This document shows, one piece after another, positions 1 to 5,013 of a DNA stretch of 5,024 nucleotides. Under the pieces are notes generated by a model. That model did no database searches. It worked only from the letters and a program-made list of their open reading frames with translations, and had not been told where the DNA came from. The translations under genes were made by a program, and so were the position numbers. This DNA comes from Dialister sp. UBA734. GTDB lineage: Bacteria; Bacillota; Negativicutes; Veillonellales; Dialisteraceae. The stretch is taken from positions 1-5,024 of the forward strand of contig DBLC01000020.1 in NCBI GenBank assembly GCA_002297935.1, given 5' to 3'. Every line of letters starts with the position of its first letter. Position 1 is the stretch's first letter.

Positions 1-6
1 AAATCA

Positions 7-83
7 GTGTTTCCCTAGCGTCATCCTTGCATTCGGAGAACCTGAGAAACTTGAGTTACTTGAGAAACCTGAGGAACTTGAAG
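7..83 (+). repeat. Dispersed repeat ending in five tandem 9-base units
   Basis: Positions 39-83 read as five consecutive 9-mers: AACCTGAGA, AACTTGAGT, TACTTGAGA, AACCTGAGG, AACTTGAAG. Positions 7-55 (a TTTCCCTAG block, a TTCGG core and the first 9-mers) recur in inverted orientation at 4965-5013, with 40 of 49 bases identical by my hand alignment. A shorter relative lies at 1984-2027. The array ends about 32 bases before the transporter's ribosome binding site, so it lies in or just upstream of that gene's leader. I see no convincing sigma-70 promoter between it and the gene. One frame stays open through the units, but nothing suggests it is translated. Confidence 0.8.
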
Positions 84-115
84 CCTCTGGCGGTTTCCCT
101 TCATTGTTAGGTCAT

Positions 116-123
116 GAAGGGAG
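116..123 (+). promoter_or_regulatory. Ribosome binding site of the OFA transporter
   Basis: GAAGGGAG lies seven bases before the ATG at 131. It decides the start. The alternative in-frame TTG at 104 would place this site inside the coding region and would add nine residues of non-membrane sequence that has no binding site of its own. Confidence 0.75.
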
Positions 124-130
124 AAAAATT

Positions 131-1387
131 ATGAGAAGAAATCGTTGGCTGATCGCCTTAGCGGCGGTGGGGATTCATATGTCCATCGGCAGTGTCTACG
201 CTTGGAGCGTACTGACCAAACCGGTGATGGAAACCATGGGAATGACCTTGTCAGAAACTACATGGGCCTTTTCTCTTGCCATCTTATTTCTTGGACTTTC
301 CGCTGGCTTTCTAGGAAGCGTAGTGGAGCGGATGGGACCGGCCAAGAGCGGGATGGTGTCTGCTTGTTTCTTTGGCACTGGATTGTTGGGAACCGCTTGG
401 GCTATTCATATCCATTCCACACTTCTATTATATATAGGCTATGGCATGATTGGTGGTATTGGGCTCGGTGTGGGGTACATCACTCCCGTTTCGACGCTGG
501 TGAAATGGTTTCCCCGCCATCGCGGATTTGCCACCGGCCTGGCTATCATGGGATTTGGCTTTGCTGCCTTGGTGGCTGGCCCTGTGATGCGGTTCTTGGT
601 GGATACCTACGGTCTGGTGACTAATTTCCTTCTTCTTGGCATCGTCTATGCGGTGGTGATGATTCTATCCGCTTCCTACCTGCGTCCGCCGAAAGCAGGA
701 GAAATTCCGGTCATGCTTGCTGACGTGCTGAAAGAAGAATCGGCCAAAGGAAAAAAGCGGACCCTGGTGGGCCCGCAAATGACGAGAAAAGAAGCCATGA
801 AAACATGGAAATGGTATGTACTTTGGTGGATTTTCTTTACCAATATTACCTGCGGCATCGGTCTCCTGGCAGTGGCTTCCCCCATGGCCCAGGAAGTGAT
901 CGGCCTTTCTGCCAGCGAAGCGGCGTCCCTGGTGGGTGTCATCGGCGTGGTCAATGGCGGCGGCCGCATTTTCTGGTCCACCGTATCGGACTGGATTGGT
1001 CGGGGCCAGACCTACCTGCTATTCTTCGCCTGTGAAGTGGTGGCCTTCCTGGAACTGGCTGGGACGAATCATCCCTATGTATTTGAAATATTGGTATTGT
1101 CCATCATTTCCTGCTACGGTGGCGGCTTCTCCTGCATGCCGGCCTTCCTGTCGGATATTTTTGGTGTGAAACAACTGTCCGCCATTCACGGATCCATTCT
1201 GACTGCCTGGGGTATGGCCGGCGTGGCTGGTCCATTGATTTTGGCCCTGATGAAAGAAGCCACCGGCGGTTACACCGCCACCCTGTACGTCTTCGCTACC
1301 ATGCTGGCCGTGGCCTTCATCCTCTCCGGCGTGCTTCATTGGAAAAATGAAGAAGAAAAACGATTGGTGGTTCAACGGGAAGAGTGA
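131..1387 (+). CDS. OFA-type MFS transporter (oxalate/formate antiporter family)
   Basis: This is a 418-residue inner-membrane transporter of the major facilitator superfamily, of usual length, with about 12 predicted hydrophobic helices split by a charged central loop (about residues 185-226). The family signature GSVYAWSV is at residues 20-27 in helix 1. Motif A (GSVVERMGPAK, 62-72) follows helix 2. KWFPRHRGFATGLA (125-138) marks the helix 4-5 region. A second motif A-like stretch (GRIFWSTVSDWIGR, 278-291) is in the C-terminal half. Known relatives move small organic anions such as oxalate, formate or pyruvate. The Lys of helix 11 used by Oxalobacter OxlT in its TAKG context appears replaced here by Trp360 (TAWG), so oxalate/formate exchange should not be assumed; that alignment is from memory. 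It converges on the RuBisCO-like gene and has no operon partner in view. Family assignment is strong; the substrate is unknown. Confidence 0.93.
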   Translation: MRRNRWLIALAAVGIHMSIGSVYAWSVLTKPVMETMGMTLSETTWAFSLAILFLGLSAGFLGSVVERMGPAKSGMVSACFFGTGLLGTAWAIHIHSTLLLYIGYGMIGGIGLGVGYITPVSTLVKWFPRHRGFATGLAIMGFGFAALVAGPVMRFLVDTYGLVTNFLLLGIVYAVVMILSASYLRPPKAGEIPVMLADVLKEESAKGKKRTLVGPQMTRKEAMKTWKWYVLWWIFFTNITCGIGLLAVASPMAQEVIGLSASEAASLVGVIGVVNGGGRIFWSTVSDWIGRGQTYLLFFACEVVAFLELAGTNHPYVFEILVLSIISCYGGGFSCMPAFLSDIFGVKQLSAIHGSILTAWGMAGVAGPLILALMKEATGGYTATLYVFATMLAVAFILSGVLHWKNEEEKRLVVQREE

Positions 1388-1418
1388 TTACAGGTTACAC
1401 TGGATTCTAAAGGTTCCC

Positions 1419-1437
1419 CTAGTGGTATTTGCACTAG
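1419..1437. repeat. Small hairpin just after the transporter gene
   Basis: CTAGTG at 1419-1424 pairs with CACTAG at 1432-1437 across a seven-base loop. It lies about 30 bases past the transporter stop codon but lacks a following T run, so it is not a standard intrinsic terminator. Confidence 0.45.
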
Positions 1438-1443
1438 CCGTTA

Positions 1444-1469
1444 CCCCCTTTTCGCTGAAAGGGGGGGGG
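1444..1469. repeat. C/G-rich hairpin with nine-G run
   Basis: CCCCCTTT (1444-1451) can pair with AAAGGGGG (1458-1465) around the loop TCGCTG. The right arm continues into a run of nine Gs (1461-1469), with six more Gs at 1472-1477. There is no T tract on either strand, so it looks like an intergenic palindromic repeat more than a terminator. Confidence 0.55.
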
Positions 1470-1577
1470 CAGGGGGGATAGCTCGAACTAGCGGATGTAT
1501 TGGGATGAGAAACATGGCGTTGTCGGCGTCCAGTGAAAGCGGCTTATCTAACAACTCTTCTTCGCCGGCCTATCCCC

Positions 1578-1593
1578 GGCCCGCAAGCGGGCC
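1578..1593. repeat. GC-rich hairpin, 7-base stem
   Basis: GGCCCGC (1578-1584) pairs perfectly with GCGGGCC (1587-1593) around AA. It sits one base before the next hairpin, so the two would stack as a double stem-loop in a + strand transcript. Confidence 0.55.
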
Positions 1594-1594
1594 T

Positions 1595-1625
1595 GCCCCT
1601 TCCTGAGGAAGGGGCTCTTTATTTT
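1595..1625 (+). terminator. Likely intrinsic terminator, + strand
   Basis: GCCCCTTCC (1595-1603) pairs perfectly with GGAAGGGGC (1607-1615) around the loop TGA, and is followed by the T-rich TCTTTATTTT (1616-1625). This has the form of a rho-independent terminator and could end the transporter transcript, though it is about 210 bases beyond the stop codon. The adjoining hairpins suggest it may instead belong to a dispersed palindromic repeat. Confidence 0.5.
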
Positions 1626-1681
1626 GGGCGAAAACGGCTTACGCTCTTTGTGCTATTGTGACGAATTTGGAAAACGCGATG

Positions 1682-1719
1682 CCTTCTCCCGTGGAGAAGG
1701 GGGGACCACGGAGCGGTGG
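1682..1719. repeat. Double palindromic intergenic repeat
   Basis: CCTTCTC (1682-1688) pairs with GAGAAGG (1694-1700) around CCGTG, followed by CCAC (1706-1709) pairing with GTGG (1716-1719). Two adjacent small hairpins linked by a G run are typical of dispersed palindromic repeats in gut bacterial genomes; that parallel is from memory. Confidence 0.5.
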
Positions 1720-1760
1720 ATAAGGAGTATCCCGGTATAAAAGAAAATGAGACCAACGAA

Positions 1761-1808
1761 AAAGCGTCTTTTCCCAGTGACACGGAAGAAAGACGCTTCT
1801 TTTGTTTG
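1761..1808. terminator. Bidirectional intrinsic terminator candidate
   Basis: AAGCGTCTTT (1762-1771) pairs perfectly with AAAGACGCTT (1789-1798) around a 17-base loop. On the + strand the stem is followed by CTTTTGTTT. On the - strand it is followed by a T run from the As just left of the stem. The tract lies between two convergent genes, so it fits a shared terminator, about 375 bases past the transporter and 285 past the RuBisCO-like gene. No T-rich hairpin was seen nearer to the RuBisCO-like stop. Confidence 0.55.
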
Positions 1809-1933
1809 ATTCATTTGCTATTTCATGCAGAAATATGTATTTGAAGTGAAACGGAATGTTTCCGTTAGCCCTTCCCGCTAGTGCTGCGAGATTTCTCCAC
1901 TCAGGGATCCAAATCTATTTACCCCTTCCTCTT

Positions 1934-1963
1934 CATTTCGCACGAATACGATCGGTCGAAATG
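1934..1963. repeat. CATTTCG/CGAAATG hairpin in a repeat-like tract
   Basis: CATTTCG (1934-1940) pairs with CGAAATG (1957-1963) across 16 bases. The wider tract from about 1886 (GCGAGATTTCTCCACT) to 1966 (GAAATGACGG) resembles a dispersed intergenic repeat often seen in gut anaerobes; this recognition is from memory. It leads directly into the 9-base array. Confidence 0.4.
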
Positions 1964-1983
1964 ACGGTTGCGGTAAGCAGCAC

Positions 1984-2027
1984 ATTCGACGAACCTGAGC
2001 AACCTGAGAATCATGAGCAACCTGAGT
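1984..2027 (+). repeat. Second 9-base tandem repeat array
   Basis: After the lead ATTCGACG come four 9-mers at 1992-2027: AACCTGAGC, AACCTGAGA, ATCATGAGC, AACCTGAGT. The lead and units match the arrays at 39-83 and, inverted, at 4955-4981. It lies about 55 bases beyond the stop codon of the RuBisCO-like gene, so it would be in the 3' end of that transcript if read through. Confidence 0.75.
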
Positions 2028-2082
2028 AACTTTTTATTGCTAGCGGATTCTTTCTAATTGTCGCAGGCGTTTTTGCATCATA

Positions 2083-3267
2083 TTATCCTTTCACCGCTTC
2101 TTCCAATTTTTCCAGGAAGAATTTCACATTGGCTGTCAGGTCCAGACCCTCGGTTTGCAGGGCGCCGCCGACCAAGAAAATGGCGTCGGGGCCGTAGACT
2201 TGTACCATCCGCTTGAAGAGCTGCCAGCGCATGCCGCCAGAGGGAACTGGGAAGTTGGGCTTCAGGTAGGACATTTTTGTTTCTGTGCCTTCGCAGATTT
2301 TCTGGCACGTATCCTGGGAGAAAGAGAACCGGCCGCCGAAGCTGGTGAAAATGACCGCGTCTGCACCGGCTAAGCGGGACAGCTGTCCATAGTAGCAGAA
2401 GGGAGAAATACCGGAATCTTGGGACAGCACTTGGGGCCCGGAGAAGCAGGGATGGAGGAAAATCGGAAGATTGAAGTTCGGATCTTTCGCCAAATCATGA
2501 ATCATGGTGAAACCGGTGATGGCAGGGGCAGCCATGATGCCGTCGGCACCGATTTCTTTGGCTTTGTAGGCCCGCTGCAGGAATTCCAGTCCATCGGCGG
2601 TGCAGTTGGCGATGTACATGCTCTTCTTGCCAGTCTTTTCTTTCGCATCTGCCAAGGCCATGACGCACTGCAGCACCCGTTCTTCAAAGGGGGCATAGGA
2701 CTGGTTCATCAAGCTGTGGTCATCTTTGATGATGGGGCAGCCGCCCAGGGCCAGGTCGTACACCATTTTGGCCAATTCTTTCGGCGATTTGCCCAGCGGT
2801 TTGATGGCGGACATGAAAATAGGACCTCTGGGGACACCACAAAGGTCACGAAGTCCGCTGCGGCCGAAACGAGGACCGGGATAGTTGTCATACATCCCTT
2901 CTGGTAGGTCAAAGGACATGAGACGGATGCCAGGCTGCAAACTGGTATTTCCAAACAGCATATTGATCAGCTCTGCCATTTCATCGCCCACTGCTTCTGG
3001 GTCATAGGAAATGGTGGCATAGTAAGTGCCCGGTTCAGGGGCTTTTTTCAAATCATCGATCTGTCCCACAATGGAGTCGGCGATGGGGGTGCCTTTGACC
3101 AGTTCATAAGGACATTCGACGGTCTGTTCCACACAGATGCCAAAGGCTAGCTTCTTCGCTTCTTCATAATCCGGGGCCGCAATGCGGTAGGTGGCAGTAA
3201 AACGGGAAGACTGTTTCAAGTCTTCACTTAATTCAGCAAACAATTCACTTTCAAAAAAATTAGCCAA
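2083..3267 (-). CDS. RuBisCO-like protein (form IV RLP)
   Basis: This 394-residue protein has the RuBisCO large-subunit fold order: an N-terminal ferredoxin-like domain (about 1-125), then a TIM barrel. Recognisable sites are Glu47 (EQT), Asn107 (FGN), Lys156 (AIKP, like catalytic Lys175), KDDH at 181-184 (the carbamylated-Lys and metal site), His272 (like His294), SGG at 343-345 and GG at 367-368. Several carboxylase residues are changed: Glu204 is His184, Arg295 is Pro273, His327 is Ile306 and Lys334 of loop 6 is Arg313, in my hand alignment to spinach numbering. It therefore should not fix CO2. Relatives include MtnW enolase of methionine salvage and decarboxylases or hydrolases of apiose-derived sugar acids; most groups are unassigned. 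It is probably a soluble enzyme acting by enolisation of a sugar-phosphate-like substrate. No methionine-salvage or phosphoribulokinase gene is in view. The start is TTG, chosen because AAAGGAG lies eight bases upstream and the next in-frame Met is beyond residue 95. Confidence 0.93.
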   Translation of the reverse strand: MANFFESELFAELSEDLKQSSRFTATYRIAAPDYEEAKKLAFGICVEQTVECPYELVKGTPIADSIVGQIDDLKKAPEPGTYYATISYDPEAVGDEMAELINMLFGNTSLQPGIRLMSFDLPEGMYDNYPGPRFGRSGLRDLCGVPRGPIFMSAIKPLGKSPKELAKMVYDLALGGCPIIKDDHSLMNQSYAPFEERVLQCVMALADAKEKTGKKSMYIANCTADGLEFLQRAYKAKEIGADGIMAAPAITGFTMIHDLAKDPNFNLPIFLHPCFSGPQVLSQDSGISPFCYYGQLSRLAGADAVIFTSFGGRFSFSQDTCQKICEGTETKMSYLKPNFPVPSGGMRWQLFKRMVQVYGPDAIFLVGGALQTEGLDLTANVKFFLEKLEEAVKG

Positions 3268-3275
3268 GGGAAAGG

Positions 3276-3282
3276 CTCCTTT
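3276..3282 (-). promoter_or_regulatory. Ribosome binding site for the TTG start of the RLP gene
   Basis: On the - strand AAAGGAG lies eight bases before the TTG at 3267-3265. It supports the unusual start codon, which would otherwise be doubtful because no ATG is near the N-terminus. Confidence 0.75.
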
Positions 3283-3313
3283 CGTATTGTGATTTCGTTG
3301 ATTTCTTTAGGCT

Positions 3314-3319
3314 TTTATA
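3314..3319 (-). promoter_or_regulatory. Weak -10 candidate for the RLP gene
   Basis: TATAAA on the - strand would give a leader of about 40 bases. The expected -35 position falls in the 7-base repeat array and does not resemble TTGACA, so this is only a candidate. Confidence 0.25.
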
Positions 3320-3540
3320 CGGTAATGCATAAAAATGCGTAGTGCGTAGTGCGTAATGGTTGCCGGCGAGCGCATCGAATTGCTCTTACACCGATTGGTA
3401 TATATAGCAAGATACCTTTTTATATGGCTCGCCGAAAATGGTTACGGCTACCATCATGTTTTACGTGAAATGGAGTATATAAAGGTTATGTATTCTACTG
3501 CATCCTATTTCTATCATGGGATAATAACGGACAGTGACGA

Positions 3541-3607
3541 GGTTAAAAAGGTTATGAAGGGTTATGCGAAAACGGTATTCCCATAACCTTTTATAACCCT
3601 TTTAACC
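3541..3607. repeat. Long near-perfect hairpin, 26-base stem
   Basis: Arms 3541-3566 and 3582-3607 flank a 15-base loop. Twenty-three positions pair as Watson-Crick; two of the other three are G-T wobbles in a + strand transcript, leaving one A-C mismatch. The arms begin with GGTTAAAA and end with GGTTATG, and each carries two ggttat-type units. There is no T tract after either arm, so it is not a standard terminator. It could be a structured RNA, a protein-binding cruciform or an element core. Confidence 0.75.
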
Positions 3608-3682
3608 TGGTAGCTTGCGATAGCAGAAAATGTTACGTCGAAGAAATCAGCAGAATAATAACCCTTATTATAAAAGGGTATG

Positions 3683-3709
3683 GGGGCGCTTCCAAATTTT
3701 GTGCGCCCC
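3683..3709. repeat. GGGGCGC/GCGCCCC hairpin
   Basis: GGGGCGC (3683-3689) pairs with GCGCCCC (3703-3709) across a 13-base loop. It adjoins an ACCCTT/AAGGGT hairpin at 3661-3679. Both lie 3' of the glycosyltransferase gene and could slow or end its transcript, but the T tract of a standard terminator is missing. Confidence 0.45.
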
Positions 3710-3761
3710 TTCCAGCATTACGCACTACGCACTTCGCATTACGCACTCAAAATGATAGCGG

Positions 3762-4721
3762 TTATTTCTCTTCGCTATGGGTCAAATGATATGGATTGTC
3801 TAGGTGTGCCGCGGTGTCGTCGGAGAGCCAGTAGAGCGGGCGGTTTCTGGATTCTTCGGAAATACGGCTGATGTATTCACCAATGATGCCCAGGCACATG
3901 AGGTTCATGCTGCCAAAGACCGTGGTGAGGATGGTCATGGTGGCCCAGCCGGGAACGGCTTGGTCCATGAGGACGCAGTACAGCACGTGGAGAATCACCA
4001 GGATGCCCACGATGGCGGCAAAGAATCCCATATAAAAGGCCATGCGGAGCGGTAAGGTGGAATTGGTGATGATGCCGTCCATGGCAAAGTGGAGCATTTT
4101 CTTCATGGAAAATTTGGACACTCCTGCATGGCGTGCCGGGGCTTCAAATTCGATGGTGGTCTGTTTGAACCCCAATCCACCCACAATGCCGCGGATGAAG
4201 CGGGCATGTTCTCTGAATTGCAAGAACGCATCCAGGGCCTTCCGGTCCATGAGACGGAAATCAGAGCCACCGGGGACTACTTTGGTGGTGGAAATAGAAT
4301 TGATCACCGCATAGTATCCCGAAGAGGTCAGCTTCTTGACGAATCCCGCATCTTCGGTGGCGGTACGGATGGTTTGTACAATGTCATACCCTTCCTGCCA
4401 CTTTTTGATGAGCTTCGGAATCAGAGCTGGCGGGTGCTGCATGTCTCCATCCATGGTGATCACCGCATCGCCTTTGGCAAAATCCATGCCGCATGTGATG
4501 GCGATCTGGTGGCCGAAATTGCGAGCAAACGTGAGAGCCCGTACATGGGGGTCATTGGCAGCCAGTTGATGAATCAATTCGTCAGTGCGGTCCTTGGACC
4601 CATCGTTGACGTAAATGATCTCATACTCCATGCCGAGGCCCTTCATGACTTTGGTCACTTCATCATGGAAATACACCACATTTCCTTCTTCATTATATAC
4701 AGGCGTTACAATGGATATCAT
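3762..4721 (-). CDS. Family 2 glycosyltransferase, DPM1/GtrB/ArnC-like
   Basis: This 319-residue membrane-anchored enzyme is expected to move a sugar from a nucleotide sugar to a polyprenyl phosphate on the cytoplasmic face. The GT-A domain begins at once with SIVTPVYNEE (3-12), then VNDGSKDRT (38-46), the metal-binding DGD at 91-93 followed by MQHPP (94-98), GGSDFRLMDR (151-160), RFIRGIVGG (174-182) and RHAGVSKFS (197-205). Two hydrophobic segments at about 225-251 and 258-284 form the membrane anchor. The tail EYISRISEESRNRPLYWL (282-299) is typical of the GtrB-like group. Length is normal for the family. The sugar cannot be told: glucose (GtrB), aminoarabinose (ArnC) and others share this layout, and no GtrA-like flippase or sugar-nucleotide gene is in view. 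The start is ATG with GGGAGGA upstream. It is codirectional with the RLP gene but separated from it by about 494 bases, so a joint operon is unlikely. Confidence 0.93.
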   Translation of the reverse strand: MISIVTPVYNEEGNVVYFHDEVTKVMKGLGMEYEIIYVNDGSKDRTDELIHQLAANDPHVRALTFARNFGHQIAITCGMDFAKGDAVITMDGDMQHPPALIPKLIKKWQEGYDIVQTIRTATEDAGFVKKLTSSGYYAVINSISTTKVVPGGSDFRLMDRKALDAFLQFREHARFIRGIVGGLGFKQTTIEFEAPARHAGVSKFSMKKMLHFAMDGIITNSTLPLRMAFYMGFFAAIVGILVILHVLYCVLMDQAVPGWATMTILTTVFGSMNLMCLGIIGEYISRISEESRNRPLYWLSDDTAAHLDNPYHLTHSEEK

Positions 4722-4726
4722 GAGAA

Positions 4727-4733
4727 TCCTCCC
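4727..4733 (-). promoter_or_regulatory. Ribosome binding site of the glycosyltransferase
   Basis: GGGAGGA on the - strand, five bases before the ATG at 4721-4719. It is a near-ideal Shine-Dalgarno site and fixes the start at MISIVTP, where the domain begins. Confidence 0.8.
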
Positions 4734-4753
4734 AATATATTTCAGTACTACTT

Positions 4754-4762
4754 ATTATATCA
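4754..4762 (-). promoter_or_regulatory. Extended -10 promoter for the glycosyltransferase
   Basis: The - strand reads TGATATAAT, a perfect TATAAT with the TGn extension. Transcription would start near 4747, leaving a leader of about 26 bases that includes the ribosome binding site. No good -35 hexamer sits 17 bases upstream, as is acceptable for extended -10 promoters. A second TATAAT lies further upstream at about 4782-4787. Confidence 0.5.
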
Positions 4763-4845
4763 CAGGTTGCAGGATGGTTTTTATTATAAAGGATGGAATT
4801 TTGTAGGAGGTTACGTGGAGATTAAGTTTTTGTAAATTGGAATGT

Positions 4846-4901
4846 TGGTGACTGGTGACTGGGATTAGTAGCTAGTAGCTAGGCCTTGGGGATTGGGGCG
4901 G
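4846..4901 (+). repeat. Drifting 7-base tandem repeat
   Basis: Eight consecutive heptamers keep phase: TGGTGAC twice, TGGGATT, AGTAGCT twice, AGGCCTT, GGGGATT, GGGGCGG. The unit changes along the array while the period of seven holds. This resembles the short tandemly repeated heptamers described in cyanobacteria, although the source here does not look cyanobacterial. It lies upstream of the glycosyltransferase promoter. Confidence 0.7.
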
Positions 4902-4954
4902 CGATGGCATTACGGTAAGAGAAATAAGCGATGATTCCTGGTGATATAAAGGCT

Positions 4955-5013
4955 GCTCAGGATTCTCAAGTTTCTCAGGTTCCCCGAACGAGATCATAAG
5001 GCTAGGGAAACGC
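4955..5013 (-). repeat. Inverted copy of the 9-base repeat
   Basis: On the - strand three 9-mers (AACCTGAGA, AACTTGAGA, ATCCTGAGC) run from 4981 down to 4955, preceded by GTTCGGGG and a TTTCCCTAG block. The part 4965-5013 is the reverse-complement partner of 7-55, with 40 of 49 bases identical by hand alignment. From 4722 to 5024 no gene is seen; apart from the promoter region and the two repeat arrays the stretch appears featureless. Confidence 0.75.

Larger units (their letters stand above)
1388..2082. other. Long intergenic region built of palindromes and repeats
   Basis: This gap of about 695 bases lies between two convergent genes and holds no supportable protein gene. From left to right it contains a CTAGTG/CACTAG hairpin (1419-1437), a C-rich/G-rich hairpin (1444-1465) running into nine Gs, a GGCCCGC/GCGGGCC hairpin (1578-1593), and a terminator-like hairpin (1595-1625). 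These are followed by a CCTTCTC/GAGAAGG palindrome (1682-1719), a bidirectional terminator-like hairpin (1761-1808), a CATTTCG/CGAAATG hairpin (1934-1963) and a 9-base repeat array (1984-2027). Palindromes of this style are common as dispersed intergenic repeats in gut Firmicutes; that comparison is from general knowledge, not a search. Confidence 0.7.
3335..3739. repeat. AT-rich segment bounded by inverted heptamer arrays
   Basis: The left edge (3335-3358) is a tandem array of TGCGTAG/TGCGTAA units. The right edge (3716-3739) is its reverse complement, with 23 of 24 bases matching. About 405 bases are enclosed. The interior looks AT-richer than the flanking genes and repeats the motif AAGGTTATG or close variants at 3482-3490, 3548-3556, 3558-3566 and, inverted, 3582-3600. 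It also contains a GGCGAGC/GCTCGCC pair (3365-3371 with 3427-3433), a 26-base stem (3541-3607), and small stems at 3661-3679 and 3683-3709. An open frame at 3356-3586 starts in the repeat and lacks a ribosome binding site. It could be a non-autonomous MITE-like element or a structured intergenic element. No target-site duplication was seen. Confidence 0.6.

Noticed and set aside
39..83. CRISPR array
   Set aside because: The units are nine bases with no spacers between them and no cas genes nearby.
104..130. N-terminal extension of the transporter from TTG at 104
   Set aside because: The ATG at 131 has a well-spaced GAAGGGAG, and the first helix begins right after it.
1747..1809. Twenty-codon frame beginning ATGAGACCAACG
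   Set aside because: It coincides with the bidirectional hairpin, and the nearest AAGGAG is about 20 bases upstream, too far to act as its ribosome binding site.
2419..2907. Open frame on the + strand opposite the RLP gene
   Set aside because: It is antisense to conserved RuBisCO-like motifs, including the KDDH and Lys156 regions.
2083..3267. True carbon-fixing RuBisCO large subunit
   Set aside because: The loop 6 Lys, His327, Arg295 and Glu204 equivalents are all changed, the protein is about 70-80 residues shorter than a form I large subunit, and no small-subunit gene is present.
3356..3586. Open frame of 76 codons between the RLP and glycosyltransferase genes
   Set aside because: Its ATG lies in the heptamer repeat, there is no ribosome binding site, its 3' end runs through the left arm and into the loop of the long hairpin, and the product resembles no known family.
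4089..4835. Long + strand open frame opposite the glycosyltransferase
   Set aside because: It is the antisense shadow of a well-supported glycosyltransferase and has no domain-like features.
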